Positions 55,670-64,000 of a stretch of DNA of 64,000 nucleotides are shown here, in pieces; positions within the stretch are counted from its first letter, which is position 1, and each line of letters begins with the position of its first letter. The translations under genes and the position numbers were made by a program. The notes beneath the pieces were generated by a model. It had not been told where the DNA came from. It worked only from the letters and a program-made list of their open reading frames with translations, and did not search any database. The stretch comes from Desulfobulbaceae bacterium (GTDB lineage Bacteria > Desulfobacterota > Desulfobulbia > Desulfobulbales > Desulfobulbaceae). Location: assembly GCA_023544645.1 (NCBI GenBank), contig JAMJFO010000010.1:1-64000 (forward strand). The letters run 5' to 3'.

Positions 55670-58330
55670 TTATTTCAAGCTTTTTTCAACTACTTCGGCA
55701 ACATCGCCGGAAACGTCCTTCACCGCCATTATACGCTCAAGCTGCCGCCGCATCAACGTCTGCCGGTCAAGATCATAACGTTTCCAGGTCGTCAGCGGCG
55801 TGAGCAGTCTTGCCGCGATCTGCGGATTCATGCCATTGAGCAGGATGACGTGATCAGCCAGAAAAGCATATCCCCTGCCCTCCGGCTCATGAAACCGGAC
55901 CGGATTGGCCTGGCAGAATGCGCCGATCAGGGCCCTGACTTTGTTGGGATTTTTGATAACAAAGGCCGGATGCTCCGTCAGCTCCCGCACCCTTGCCAAT
56001 GTTCCGGGCAGGGTGCACAGCGCCTGCATGGTCAGCCACTTGTCCACCACCAGGGGATCATCTTTCCAGAGGGCATAAAAATCAGCCAGCAGCTCATCCC
56101 CTTGCCTGCGGTCGCAGTTCACCACGGCCTTCAGGGCGGCTGTCTTGTCGGTCATATTATCCGCCTGGCGATACTGCTGGATTGCCAGATCAAGCAGGTC
56201 CGCGGAAACTTCACCCCGGTCGTCCGGAGAAAGCAGGTAGCCGAGGCAGGTATTTTTCAGGCTGCGGCGGCCGGCATGTTCCGCTGAATAGGAATAGGGA
56301 CCGGTCATGATATTTTTCCGATAGATATGCAGCAGCTCCGGCTGGAGCTGCTGGGCCAGCTGTCGCCGGAAAAACCGGAGCACTGAAAAAATAGCGTCGG
56401 GATCAATCACCTTCAGCTGCTCGCCGATCCAGTTCTCCATGGGCAGGCTGAGGGCCAGGGCGATAAAAGCCGGATCCGCGTCCCTGTCTGTCAGCAGTTC
56501 CCTGCAGGACCTTACAAATATTTCCGGCACATGCAAATCGCCTCCCTGCCGCCAAACTTCGACCTGCTGCAGGATATACTTGAGGCTCAGCTGCTGCCCG
56601 GCATCCCAGCGATTGAATGCGTCGGAGTCATGGGCCATGAGAAAGGCCAGTTCCTCGTCACTCCTGGTCATATCCACCTTGACCGGGGCGGAAAAATTCC
56701 TCAGCACGGAAAGTACCGGCGCCTCGGCGATATCTGTAAAAACAAAGGTGTGATGTTTGTCGCGGAAATGGATGATCGGCGTGGTTGCCGGAGGCCCGTC
56801 ATGGTCCTGGAGCCGGAGAAGCATATCATTGCCGCCACTGTCAAGCAGCCCCACGGCAACCGGCATCAGCAAAGGCTCTTTCTTCTCCTGGCCGGGAGTG
56901 GGCGGACATGTCTGGGTCAGCTCCAGGATATATTTTCTCTCCTGCCTGTTATATTCACCACTCACCCTGAGCACCGGGGTACCGGCCTGGCTGTACCAGA
57001 GCTTGAAACCTTCCAGGTCCGCGTCATTGGCATCGACCATGGCCGAGAAAAAATCATCACAGGTAACGGCTTGGCCGTCATGCCGCTGAAAATAGAGATC
57101 CAATCCTTTCCTGAACCCTTGCCGGCCCAAAAAGGTATGGAGCATCCGGATCACCTCCGCCCCTTTATCGTACACCGTCAGGGTATAAAAATTATTGATC
57201 TCCCTGTAGGAGTCAGGCCGCACCGGATGGGCCATGGGACCGGCATCTTCACGGAACTGGTAGTTGCGCATGATCTGGACGTCATGGATTCGCTTGACCG
57301 CACGGGAGGTCATGTCGGCGGAAAACTCCTGGTCCCTGAAGACGGTCAGCCCTTCCTTGAGGCTCAGCTGGAACCAGTCCCGGCAGGTCACCCGGTTGCC
57401 GGTCCAGTTATGGAAATACTCGTGGGCAACGACCCCTTCGATCCCCTCGTAATCAACGTCGGTGGCTGTTTCCGGCCGGGCCAGAACATACTTGGAGTTA
57501 AAGACATTGAGCCCCTTGTTCTCCATGGCGCCCATGTTGAAGTCATCCACCGCCACGATCATGTACACATCAAGATCATATTCCAGGCCGAAAACCTCTT
57601 CGTCCCATTTCATCGCCTTTTTCAGAGATTCCAGGGCATGGGCGCATTTATCCCGGTTGCGCGGCTCGACATAGATATGCAGACCTACATCCCTGCCGGA
57701 CATGCTCGTGAATGTATCCTGAATCCGCACCAGGTTGCCGGCCACAAGGGCGAACAGGTAGCACGGCTTTTTAAACGGATCATGCCAGACCGCAAAATGT
57801 CGCTCATTGTCCAGCATCCCCTGCTCCACCAGGTTGCCGTTGGCAAGCAGCACCGGATATTTTTTGCGGTCCGCGACAATGGTCGTAGTGAACTCAGCCA
57901 TCACATCGGGACGGTCAGGGAAACAGGTAATCCGGCGGAATCCTTCCGCCTCGCACTGGGTGCAGAAATTGCCGCTGGAAAGATACAAACCCTCCAGTTC
58001 GGTGTTGTCGACCGGATTGATGGTATTTATGACTTCAAGGCAAAATTCATCCGGGACAGTATCGATCCGCAGCATCCTGCCGTCATAGGTGTAATCTTTT
58101 TTGTCCAGCTCCTGGCCGCTCACCCTGACCGAATCAATGGATAATTTTTCCGCGTTCAGCTCCAGGGGGAGATTATCGCCCACGGCCTCCCGGTTCCTGG
58201 ACAAAGCCAGGGTGGCATGCACCCTGGTGGCATACTCATCCAACTCAAATCGAAGGTCAACGGTTGTAACAAGATACGGAGGTGGTGTATAATTTTTCAG
58301 ATAGATCGTTCGGTGGTTCTTGTCATGCAT
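55670..58330 (-). CDS. pepN: Aminopeptidase N
   Basis: This 886-residue M1 metalloaminopeptidase of the gamma-proteobacterial PepN subfamily has the exopeptidase motif GAMEN (FNMGAMENKGLNVF) and zinc site HEYFHNWTGNR with the third ligand Glu in LKEGLTVFRDQEF. A C-terminal helical bundle ends TTWKRYDLDRQTLMRRQLER. It degrades peptides in the cytoplasm. I chose ATG 58330, which has AGGA upstream. A frame open 20 codons further has no family match. The long plus-strand frames across it are shadows. It reads away from the universal stress gene. Confidence 0.94.
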   Translation of the reverse strand: MHDKNHRTIYLKNYTPPPYLVTTVDLRFELDEYATRVHATLALSRNREAVGDNLPLELNAEKLSIDSVRVSGQELDKKDYTYDGRMLRIDTVPDEFCLEVINTINPVDNTELEGLYLSSGNFCTQCEAEGFRRITCFPDRPDVMAEFTTTIVADRKKYPVLLANGNLVEQGMLDNERHFAVWHDPFKKPCYLFALVAGNLVRIQDTFTSMSGRDVGLHIYVEPRNRDKCAHALESLKKAMKWDEEVFGLEYDLDVYMIVAVDDFNMGAMENKGLNVFNSKYVLARPETATDVDYEGIEGVVAHEYFHNWTGNRVTCRDWFQLSLKEGLTVFRDQEFSADMTSRAVKRIHDVQIMRNYQFREDAGPMAHPVRPDSYREINNFYTLTVYDKGAEVIRMLHTFLGRQGFRKGLDLYFQRHDGQAVTCDDFFSAMVDANDADLEGFKLWYSQAGTPVLRVSGEYNRQERKYILELTQTCPPTPGQEKKEPLLMPVAVGLLDSGGNDMLLRLQDHDGPPATTPIIHFRDKHHTFVFTDIAEAPVLSVLRNFSAPVKVDMTRSDEELAFLMAHDSDAFNRWDAGQQLSLKYILQQVEVWRQGGDLHVPEIFVRSCRELLTDRDADPAFIALALSLPMENWIGEQLKVIDPDAIFSVLRFFRRQLAQQLQPELLHIYRKNIMTGPYSYSAEHAGRRSLKNTCLGYLLSPDDRGEVSADLLDLAIQQYRQADNMTDKTAALKAVVNCDRRQGDELLADFYALWKDDPLVVDKWLTMQALCTLPGTLARVRELTEHPAFVIKNPNKVRALIGAFCQANPVRFHEPEGRGYAFLADHVILLNGMNPQIAARLLTPLTTWKRYDLDRQTLMRRQLERIMAVKDVSGDVAEVVEKSLK

Positions 58331-58457
58331 GATAAATGTCCTTAAGATGTATTTTGGTACAAGAATAATCAATATCCTGAAAAAAACCACCGGGAAAGGT
58401 TGAACAGAAAGAACCCGAAATGAATAATGTTTACCGCCAGCTTATCAAGGGGAGAAA

Positions 58458-59384
58458 ATGAATAAAAAAGTCCTGGTCGCCATTGATGGTTCAGTTTACA
58501 GCCTCAACAGTATCGACTACCTGATCCGCCTGTTTCATGACGACAAGTCCTTTTCCCTGCATCTGTTTGCTGTGGTATCTCAAACAGGCGCAGGGCAGAA
58601 CTGGATGTATGAGGTGGATCCGCACCGGGAGCATACCCCGTTGACCGAGCAGCGCCGGATAACCGCGGAAAAATACCTGCGGGATGCCAAAGCGCGGCTC
58701 ATGCGCAACGGATTCAGCGAGGAACAGATTTCATTCACGGCGCATATCACCGGTTCCCAGCTAACACACGCCATTCACCATGAAGCCAACAAAGGAGGAT
58801 ATGACGCGCTGGTCATCGGCCGCCGGGGCATGGGCAAGGTCGGGGAACTTTTTTTCGGCAGCGTTTCCGCATTTCTCGTTGAAAAATGTCACGAAATACC
58901 GATCTGGCTCGTTGACGGGGAAATAAGCTCCAACCGTTTCCTGCTGGCGGTTCATTGCCAACCGCAATCCCTTCTGGCAGCCGACCATGTTGCGTTTATG
59001 GCCAAATCAAATCCGGAAGCCGAAATCCTCCTCTATCACTCCAACATCCTTTTCGGCAAGGACCAGTTGGCCAATCCGGAAGATTTTTATGAGATATGGG
59101 GAAAAGAATGGTGCGACCAGTACCTTGATCCGGAGAACTACCTCTTCTACGCCCATGCCCAGGTCCTTAAGGACCACGGCATAGACCCCAAACGAATCAC
59201 CCAACTCCCCATGGGCAGGAACCTGTATGTCAGCCGCGACCTGATAAAGCAGGCTAAAAAACACAAATGCGGCACCATTGTCATGGGCCGCCGGCCACGC
59301 GCGGCGGAAAAAGGAATTTTCGGCGGCGTATCGGACCAGACCCTGCAGCAGGCTCAGAATCTGGCGCTATGGCTGGTGGGGTGA
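58458..59384 (+). CDS. Tandem universal stress protein
   Basis: This 308-residue protein has two UspA-like domains. The first (1-155) has KVLVAIDGSVYSLNSIDYL and the nucleotide-binding signature GRRGMGKVGELFFGSVSAF (G-2x-G-9x-G-S). The second (160-308) has GTIVMGRRPRAAEKGIFGG, a less regular signature. Such proteins bind ATP or nucleotides and support stress survival; the exact role is not known. GGGGAG precedes ATG 58458. A small frame overlaps its stop. Confidence 0.88.
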   Translation: MNKKVLVAIDGSVYSLNSIDYLIRLFHDDKSFSLHLFAVVSQTGAGQNWMYEVDPHREHTPLTEQRRITAEKYLRDAKARLMRNGFSEEQISFTAHITGSQLTHAIHHEANKGGYDALVIGRRGMGKVGELFFGSVSAFLVEKCHEIPIWLVDGEISSNRFLLAVHCQPQSLLAADHVAFMAKSNPEAEILLYHSNILFGKDQLANPEDFYEIWGKEWCDQYLDPENYLFYAHAQVLKDHGIDPKRITQLPMGRNLYVSRDLIKQAKKHKCGTIVMGRRPRAAEKGIFGGVSDQTLQQAQNLALWLVG

Positions 59385-59530
59385 ACAAGGATATCCGCAC
59401 CATTGCACCTTCATCCCTGTTTATTACGGAGGATATGGAACAGGGACTGAAAACATACCGCAGGCAATCTCCATTCTGTCGCGAGGCGGAAAACTGGAGA
59501 GAAATGCGGGCTAAGGGGTTGCGTTTGTAG
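59381..59530 (+). CDS. Possible 49-residue protein coupled to the Usp gene
   Basis: A GTG overlaps the Usp stop (GTGA). The frame VNKDIRTIAPSSLFITEDME, then GLKTYRRQSPFCREAENWRE to MRAKGLRL, reads like a real soluble protein with no low-complexity stretch. It ends inside the 3' end of the Kelch gene on the other strand. No family is recognised. The overlap suggests translational coupling. Confidence 0.45.
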   Translation: MNKDIRTIAPSSLFITEDMEQGLKTYRRQSPFCREAENWREMRAKGLRL

Positions 59531-61906
59531 TCATGGCCGGCAGGAACATTGCCCATGGAAATCTATAAAAATTTGCCATGCAGCTTAAATCCCCGGTCAT
59601 GGTTACAACTCCATCTTCGCAGTCGTCATCACCTGACCAACCGGTGAATCTGGAATTTGCATCCGGCGTAGCGGTCAGCGTGACTTGAACGGAATCTTCA
59701 TAGAGCCATTCACAATCAGAACCGCAGTCAATCCCCGACGGATCGCTGGTCACCGTGCCGCTGCCCCTGCCATCCACGGCAATGCTCAACAACCAGGTTG
59801 AAGTGGTGGTAAAAAATATTTCATTGCCATATGCCGTACCGGCGCTGTTGGCAGCGTAAGCCCGTGCATAATATGTTGTGCCGGGGGCAAGGCTGCTGAG
59901 AATGGTTGCAAAGCTGCCGGTTCCGGAGCTCTCACTCATGCAGGCATCGGCGAGTGTAGGCGATCCGCTTTCATTCCAGCAAATACCGCGTTCCGTAACC
60001 GGAGCACCGCCTTCAGATTTCACCTCACCGCCGCACAAAGCCGCAGTAGCACTTACACTGGAAGGATCAATGGTTGTTATTTCTGGAAGAACCGGGGAAA
60101 TGACAAATGTTCCGGAGGCCATTCCCGAATAATTGATGTTATTGATGACGCCCACAACAACATAGCTGCCTGCAGTTATCGGCGCGACCGGAGAGCCGTC
60201 ATAGGCAAACTCGACACTCAGTCCCGTTGGCGATGTGATTGCCGTTGCCGCTCTCACCGTCCCGTCATAGGCCTGGCTCAGGCTGCCAAGGATCACCGTT
60301 GCGGGCAGTTTTTCATTAGTGGCTACTTTTTCAACAACAACATGCCTGGCAATACTGGGAATGCCATTGACAAAAACGGTAATCCGGGCAGGACCGACGG
60401 GAAAACTGCCTAGAGGTTCTGCCGTATATCCCGCGGCGGTAAAATTCTGCGGCGCCAACCAGTGTGTTTGTCCGTTTGCACTGCTCCTGATCTGCGCCAA
60501 TGGAAAATTGGTGGCAGAATTGTTTGTTCCCCCTGATGAAGCTTCTGTATTACCCACACCCTTGAAACCTGAGCCGGTAAAGGAAAATGATTCAAGGAGT
60601 GTAACGGGTGAAGCTATGGGCGCTATTGCGGGGCGCCAATCTTCGTCAAAGCCAAGCTCTTTATGGTAGCGATCGGCGCTGTCGAGATAAGCAAAATTAT
60701 AATTTCCTCCTGCAATCAGTATCCGGCCGTCACCAAGCAGGGTGGCGCTGTGAAAACGCCGGGCAGGCGTGAGGTCACCGGCAGGGGACCAGGTGTCAGT
60801 GGCGGGGTCATACAGTTCCGCGCTGGAGAGATACCCTTTGGTATTATTATACCCGCCGGCAACCAGGACCCGGCCGTCACCAAGCAGGGTGGCGGCATGA
60901 AAAAACCGTGCGGCCGCGGGGGGAGGATTGACGACTGACCAGGTTTCTTCGACAGGATTATAAAGCTCCGCGCTGTTGAGAGCTTCGCCATCAGTCCCCC
61001 CAATAACCAACACCTGACCGCCGGGGAGAAGGGTTGCGGAATGATACCGCCTGGCAGTGGCCAAGGAAGCAATATCTAAGCTGGTTCCATGGGCAGGATC
61101 ATACAGTTCTGTGCTGCTGAGATACCCCGTAGCGCCTTCCCCCCCCCTGCGATCATCACTTTGCCGCCGACAGGCAGGGTCGCCGTGTGGCCGGATCTGG
61201 CAGTGTCGAGGATACCGGCGGAGTAAGACCAGGTTTCTTCGGCAGGATTGTACAACTCCACACTGTCGAGATATCCACCATTACTTCCCCCGGCAAACAG
61301 CACCCGGCCGTCGGCAAGAAGAGTCGCGGTGTGGTCATACCTGGCAGCGGCAAGAGCGTCTTCGATCACAGTCCAACTGTTAAAGACAGGGTCGTACAGC
61401 TCCGCAGTGGCAAGAGCGTTTCCATCACTCTCCCCGGCAACCAGCACCCGGCCATCGGCAAGAAGAGTCGCGGTATGATGCCGCCTGGCAGTGGCGAGGT
61501 TACCGGCATCAGACCAGGTATCGGTGGCGGGATCGTACAGTTCTGCACTGTTGAGCGGACCGGAGCTGCCAGATCATCCTGTAACCAATATCCGACCATC
61601 GGGAAGCATGGTGGCGGTATGATGGTAGCGTGCAACTGTGAGGTTATCTGTTGCAGCAGACCAGGTATCAGTGGAAGGATCATACAGCTCTGCGCTGTTA
61701 AGAGCGCCCGCACTGCTATTATATCCACCGGCAACCAGGACCCTGCCGTCACCAAGCAGGATGGCGGTGTGATAGGATCTTTCTGTGTCAAGGGCTTGGG
61801 CAGGAAACCAACCTGCAGCATGTGCGGCGCCATTCAGCAAGGCGAAAAACAGAAAAAATAACAGACAGGCTAATAGCTTCCCATGTTGCTTCAAAAAATT
61901 ACGCAT
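59511..61906 (-). pseudogene. Exported Kelch-repeat protein, interrupted by an in-frame TGA and a frameshift
   Basis: If continuous this would be an exported protein of about 800 residues: a signal peptide (LLACLLFFLFFALLNGAAHA), about eight Kelch repeats (pattern RYHHTATMLPDGRILVAGG...NSAELYDPATDTW), an MBG-like region (LSQAYDGTVRAATAIT), FN3-like sequence (YYARAYAANSAGTAYG) and a C-terminal InlB-B-repeat-like domain (GTVTSDPSGIDCG...FTGWSGDDDC). Two lesions interrupt it. A TGA at 61574-61576 stands where a Gly codon is expected (GGA to TGA by one base). A run of nine G's (plus-strand C's 61139-61147) breaks the frame; ten would restore it. Open frames 61574-61906, 61076-61447 and 59511-61064 are its pieces. 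The product is predicted to bind surface or extracellular partners. Confidence 0.8.
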
Positions 61907-62558
61907 TATACAACGACCCCTACTCTCTTGATTCAGGTTTAATTTTGGCCGCGGGCCCTCTATAAGAACAAAACAATGTGATGAAATATAAAGATATGCT
62001 CTGGATCACTTTACAGATTAAGCAACCTTGCCTCTCAGCAGTCCCGGCACCCCAATAACAAAAATGAAATTAGGATATTGTTTGCAAGCGACAAACCAGC
62101 ACAGAAAAAAAACACGATTATGTGTAATTTTAGGAAAGTATCTCTGAATTTGATATGATGGAGGGTAAAGCAGGTGGGAGGAAGTGGTGATATGCCCAGG
62201 TGGGGTTGGTGATTTCACCAGATTTTCGATGCATAACTCAAATTATTCTGCACGGGTGAATACCGAAATTCAAACAGACAATCTCAACCTGGTTACAGTT
62301 GAAGCTGTTCGGGTGAGATCGTGACCCTTCAAATACAATGGCGGGTACCCGCGGGTACGTTAAAACTGTTGGCGGCGGGGTTCGCAAAAAAAGGGGCTGT
62401 TTTTCACGAAAACGCCCCTTCCGTCTTTGCAGCGCTCGCCATGACGATTGCTCCTGGACAGGTATGTCTCCATTTACCTCTGACCAGCATCAGGTATATA
62501 TTTCCGCCCGCCTTCTTCTATCGTTTCGCATAACTGCGAAACCGTTTTTTTACAGGGC
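61907..62558. other. Gene-free stretch between the Kelch and PilZ genes
   Basis: No convincing gene is seen over about 650 bp. It holds a perfect 14-bp palindrome GTACCCGCGGGTAC (62345-62358) and a terminator on the minus strand at 62384-62420. The open frames crossing 62321-62700 are short and look like chance. Confidence 0.45.
62384..62420 (-). terminator. Intrinsic terminator after the PilZ gene
   Basis: The plus-strand arms AAGGGGC-T-GTTTT (62391-62403) and AAAAC-GCCCCTT (62409-62420) form a stem of about 12 bp with one bulged T. On the minus strand it is followed by seven T's. It is 139 bp after the PilZ stop. Confidence 0.65.
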
Positions 62559-63050
62559 TCAGGCAGGTGCGGAATTGACCCTCCGGATAGTACCCTCCAC
62601 CAGTGTATTCCACTCAGAAGGTGCTCCCTGGATTGCGGCGCCGATTGCATATCCCTTGTCAGTCAGTTTTTTCCATGACGGCCTGGCCAGCAAAATGTAG
62701 TCCCTGCGCCGGGTCCTGAAAAGGACTCTCAGCTGGTCACTTTCCGGATTGACATTGCCGTTGATTTCTTTCAGACAAATGCCATCCTTTGAAATGTCCT
62801 CGACAGCGGCTTCATAGCAACCATTTTCCTCATCAACATAGGCCCTTCCCTCTTCCAGGCGGATCCGCTCCAGGCGCCTTTTCTCCGGCCCGGGTGCATC
62901 TGCCGTTACATATCCTCTGATATCAGCCAGCCGTGATTGTTCAAGCCGAGTATAGAACAACCGGAACAGGGACCAGAGCAACGGAACGAAAATCAGGCCT
63001 GCAACAGGAACAAGCCACATCAATACGATAAAATCTTGCAGAGTGGTCAT
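62559..63050 (-). CDS. Membrane-anchored PilZ-domain protein
   Basis: A 163-residue protein with one N-terminal membrane helix (FIVLMWLVPVAGLIFVPLLWSLF, about 7-30) and a cytoplasmic PilZ domain (about 56-150). The cyclic-di-GMP-binding residues are visible as RRLER (RxxxR) and EDISKDGICL (D-x-S-x-x-G). It is a likely receptor for the cyclic-di-GMP that the HD-GYP regulator would degrade. GGAGG lies 6 nt before ATG 63050. The gene stands alone. Confidence 0.82.
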   Translation of the reverse strand: MTTLQDFIVLMWLVPVAGLIFVPLLWSLFRLFYTRLEQSRLADIRGYVTADAPGPEKRRLERIRLEEGRAYVDEENGCYEAAVEDISKDGICLKEINGNVNPESDQLRVLFRTRRRDYILLARPSWKKLTDKGYAIGAAIQGAPSEWNTLVEGTIRRVNSAPA

Positions 63051-63287
63051 GACATCCTCCCCTTGACAGCTCTATTATGCACAACCTGCGTTCATGCCTC
63101 CTCCATACGAGTGAAACAAATTGCACATAATAATTTACACGTTAAGGCCACTTCATTTTCCCATCACCTCCCTTTTTATCGGCTTTGCCGGTTCAAATTA
63201 CCAACGCCGGCTATCAAATAACATGCATATGACAACTTGCTGTTTTCACTGGATATTCCTTCCTGCCCATACTTTAATTATCTGACT

Positions 63288-63302
63288 TGGCACGGGAGTT
63301 GT
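63288..63302 (+). promoter_or_regulatory. Sigma-54-like promoter candidate
   Basis: TGGCACGGGAGTTGT matches the sigma-54 -24/-12 consensus (TGGCAC-N5-TTGC) except for T instead of C in the -12 GC. It lies 155 bp before the Cys-rich gene, next to a perfect palindrome. Weak by itself. Confidence 0.35.
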
Positions 63303-63310
63303 CAAGGGGA

Positions 63311-63331
63311 CTGATTACATTATGTAATCAG
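63311..63331. promoter_or_regulatory. Perfect palindrome, candidate operator
   Basis: The arms CTGATTACAT (63311-63320) and ATGTAATCAG (63322-63331) are perfect inverted repeats around a single T. It has no T run, so it suits a dimeric repressor or activator site rather than a terminator. It lies 126 bp before the Cys-rich gene and 260 bp before the PilZ start. Confidence 0.55.
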
Positions 63332-63457
63332 GCTGCCGTCACACGTTTATTTATATTGAAAAAGTTGTCCAATCAGGAGGTTTTTGACTTAGGTCATACT
63401 TTTCCCTGCATGGAGGCAGTATATTGGATGTAAACCTCAAAAAAAGGAGAAAGACAT

Positions 63458-63691
63458 ATGAAACTTCTTCATGACCTGGGCAGCAGCAATATAAAGGACG
63501 TTATCAAGACCCATCCGAAGATCGGAGAAATCCTTGACAAGCATGAGATTGGCTGCACCAGATGCACGGTCGGCACCTGTCTGCTGCAGGACGTGGTAAC
63601 GGTGCATTTTCTGGGCGATGAGACAGAGGCGCAGATTGAACAGGAGATCAACGCCTACCTTGAGACCCGGCAAGAAGTTTCATTTTGCTGA
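63458..63691 (+). CDS. Small Cys-rich DUF1858/ScdA-N-like redox protein
   Basis: A 77-residue protein with the fold NIKDVIKTHPKIGEILDKHEIGC followed by TRCTVGTC. It is similar to the DUF1858/DUF542 domains that precede hybrid-cluster and iron-sulfur repair proteins. Three Cys (GCTRCTVGTC) and a fourth at the C-terminus suggest a redox disulfide or metal site. A GGAG site lies 9 nt before the ATG. It stands alone between PilZ and the C-GCAxxG-C-C gene. Confidence 0.75.
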   Translation: MKLLHDLGSSNIKDVIKTHPKIGEILDKHEIGCTRCTVGTCLLQDVVTVHFLGDETEAQIEQEINAYLETRQEVSFC

Positions 63692-63716
63692 GAAAAACGG
63701 AGCCGCGTTATTGCAG

Positions 63717-64000
63717 TCAACAGGATTCCTCTTTCTGCCCCGCTGCTTCGCCCTCAAGCAATAGGCCCAGGGCATAGGCAGCATCACCGACCAGCTGGGC
63801 GCACACCTTGCGGCTGCTTTCCGGGTTGGTATAGTATTCCTTGACCGCGTCCCTGTCTTTCCAGTCGACCCCGGCAATATCCCTGCAGTTGATTCCTCCG
63901 TAATCCTTTGTCAGCTCCTCAAACTGACGCATGAATTTGGCACTCAAGGCCCAGAGGCGGGGATTTTCCTTTTCATCCAGGCTTGCCCTGCTGTAGATGC
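63717..64000 (-). CDS. C-GCAxxG-C-C family redox protein, C-terminal part (partial)
   Basis: The frame is open to the window edge; the shorter frame starting at a TTG at 63947 is only its end. The visible residues (YSRASLDEKENPRLWALSAK, FMRQFEELTKDYGGINCRDI, VCAQLVGDAAYALGLLLEGE) match the second half of the C-GCAxxG-C-C family. It has Cys in INCRDIAG and KVCAQLV; the C-GCAxxG part is outside the window. Members are Cys-rich putative redox or metal-binding proteins common in anaerobes. The exact function is unknown. Confidence 0.75.
   Translation of the reverse strand, partial: IYSRASLDEKENPRLWALSAKFMRQFEELTKDYGGINCRDIAGVDWKDRDAVKEYYTNPESSRKVCAQLVGDAAYALGLLLEGEAAGQKEESC

Noticed and set aside
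56531-58144. 537-residue open frame on the plus strand
   Set aside because: It lies wholly antisense to pepN, a clear M1 aminopeptidase. The frame has no recognisable motif and comes from codon bias.
59499-59510. Third copy of the foldback-end motif (GAGAAATGCGGG)
   Set aside because: Only 12 bases match, and they lie inside the small Usp-coupled frame where they encode Arg-Glu-Met-Arg. Chance is a fair explanation.
61574-61576. Internal TGA read as selenocysteine
   Set aside because: The position is Gly in the other Kelch repeats, not Cys, and no SECIS-like hairpin is evident. The nearby frameshift in the same gene favours a mutation or error.
1-64000. CRISPR arrays, prophage or replication origin
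   Set aside because: I found no regular spaced repeats, phage structural genes or DnaA-box clusters.

Overview
The window looks like chromosomal DNA of a Gram-negative anaerobic deltaproteobacterium, most likely near the sulfate-reducing/sulfur-cycling Desulfobulbales. This is inferred from gene content: a low-spin-type siroheme sulfite reductase, NikR, a redox C-GCAxxG-C-C family protein, a TamA/TamB outer-membrane pair, many hybrid kinases, and the syntenies thrS-infC-rpmI-rplT-pheS-pheT-ihfA-merR and tRNA-Ser-ffs-dnaX-ebfC-recR. No 16S rRNA is present, so the taxonomy is an inference.

Layout. 1-3140 is an accessory patch: the right end of an IS3-family element, an orphan membrane protein, a 5'-truncated ExeA-like ATPase and an AT-rich orphan. 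It ends at a tRNA-Pro and its terminator. 3186-10822 is a translation operon on the minus strand, flanked by tRNA-Val upstream and tRNA-Pro downstream; infC starts at AUU. 10834-11242 holds two large foldback repeats. 11336-15365 (minus) is recR, ebfC, dnaX (with a nine-A slippery run), SRP RNA, tRNA-Ser and tadA. 15524-25865 holds housekeeping and envelope genes: a sigma-54 activator with a degenerate receiver, NikR, a BepA-like M48 protease, a dual-ATPase ABC protein, uvrC, a BFD-like 2Fe-2S protein, a metallo-beta-lactamase-fold hydrolase, a GspE-N-like protein and a lipoprotein. 25952-32095 (minus) is a small sulfite reductase followed by tamA and tamB.

32610-51999 is the most remarkable part: about 19 kb of signalling genes all on the plus strand. 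A HisKA_2 kinase and a NarL/LuxR-type regulator come first. Then comes a membrane sensor, a 1391-residue five-PAS hybrid kinase with HPt, an HD-GYP response regulator, CheR, a PP2C (RsbU-like) response regulator, an RsbW-like kinase, a STAS anti-anti-sigma protein, a CheA with two CheW-like domains and a receiver, CheW, an HBM-type chemoreceptor, CheB and a single-domain receiver. Many neighbours overlap by a few bases. The set joins a chemosensory array, a PP2C/RsbW/STAS partner switch and cyclic-di-GMP hydrolysis, with no sigma factor, CheZ, CheD or flagellar gene in view. It suggests one integrated pathway with a non-flagellar or gene-expression output. A GAF/PAS hybrid kinase lies just after it on the opposite strand.

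55670-64000 holds aminopeptidase N, a tandem universal stress protein, a Kelch-repeat exported protein broken by an in-frame stop and a frameshift in a G9 tract, a PilZ protein, a small Cys-rich redox protein behind a perfect palindrome, and the end of a C-GCAxxG-C-C protein running off the window.
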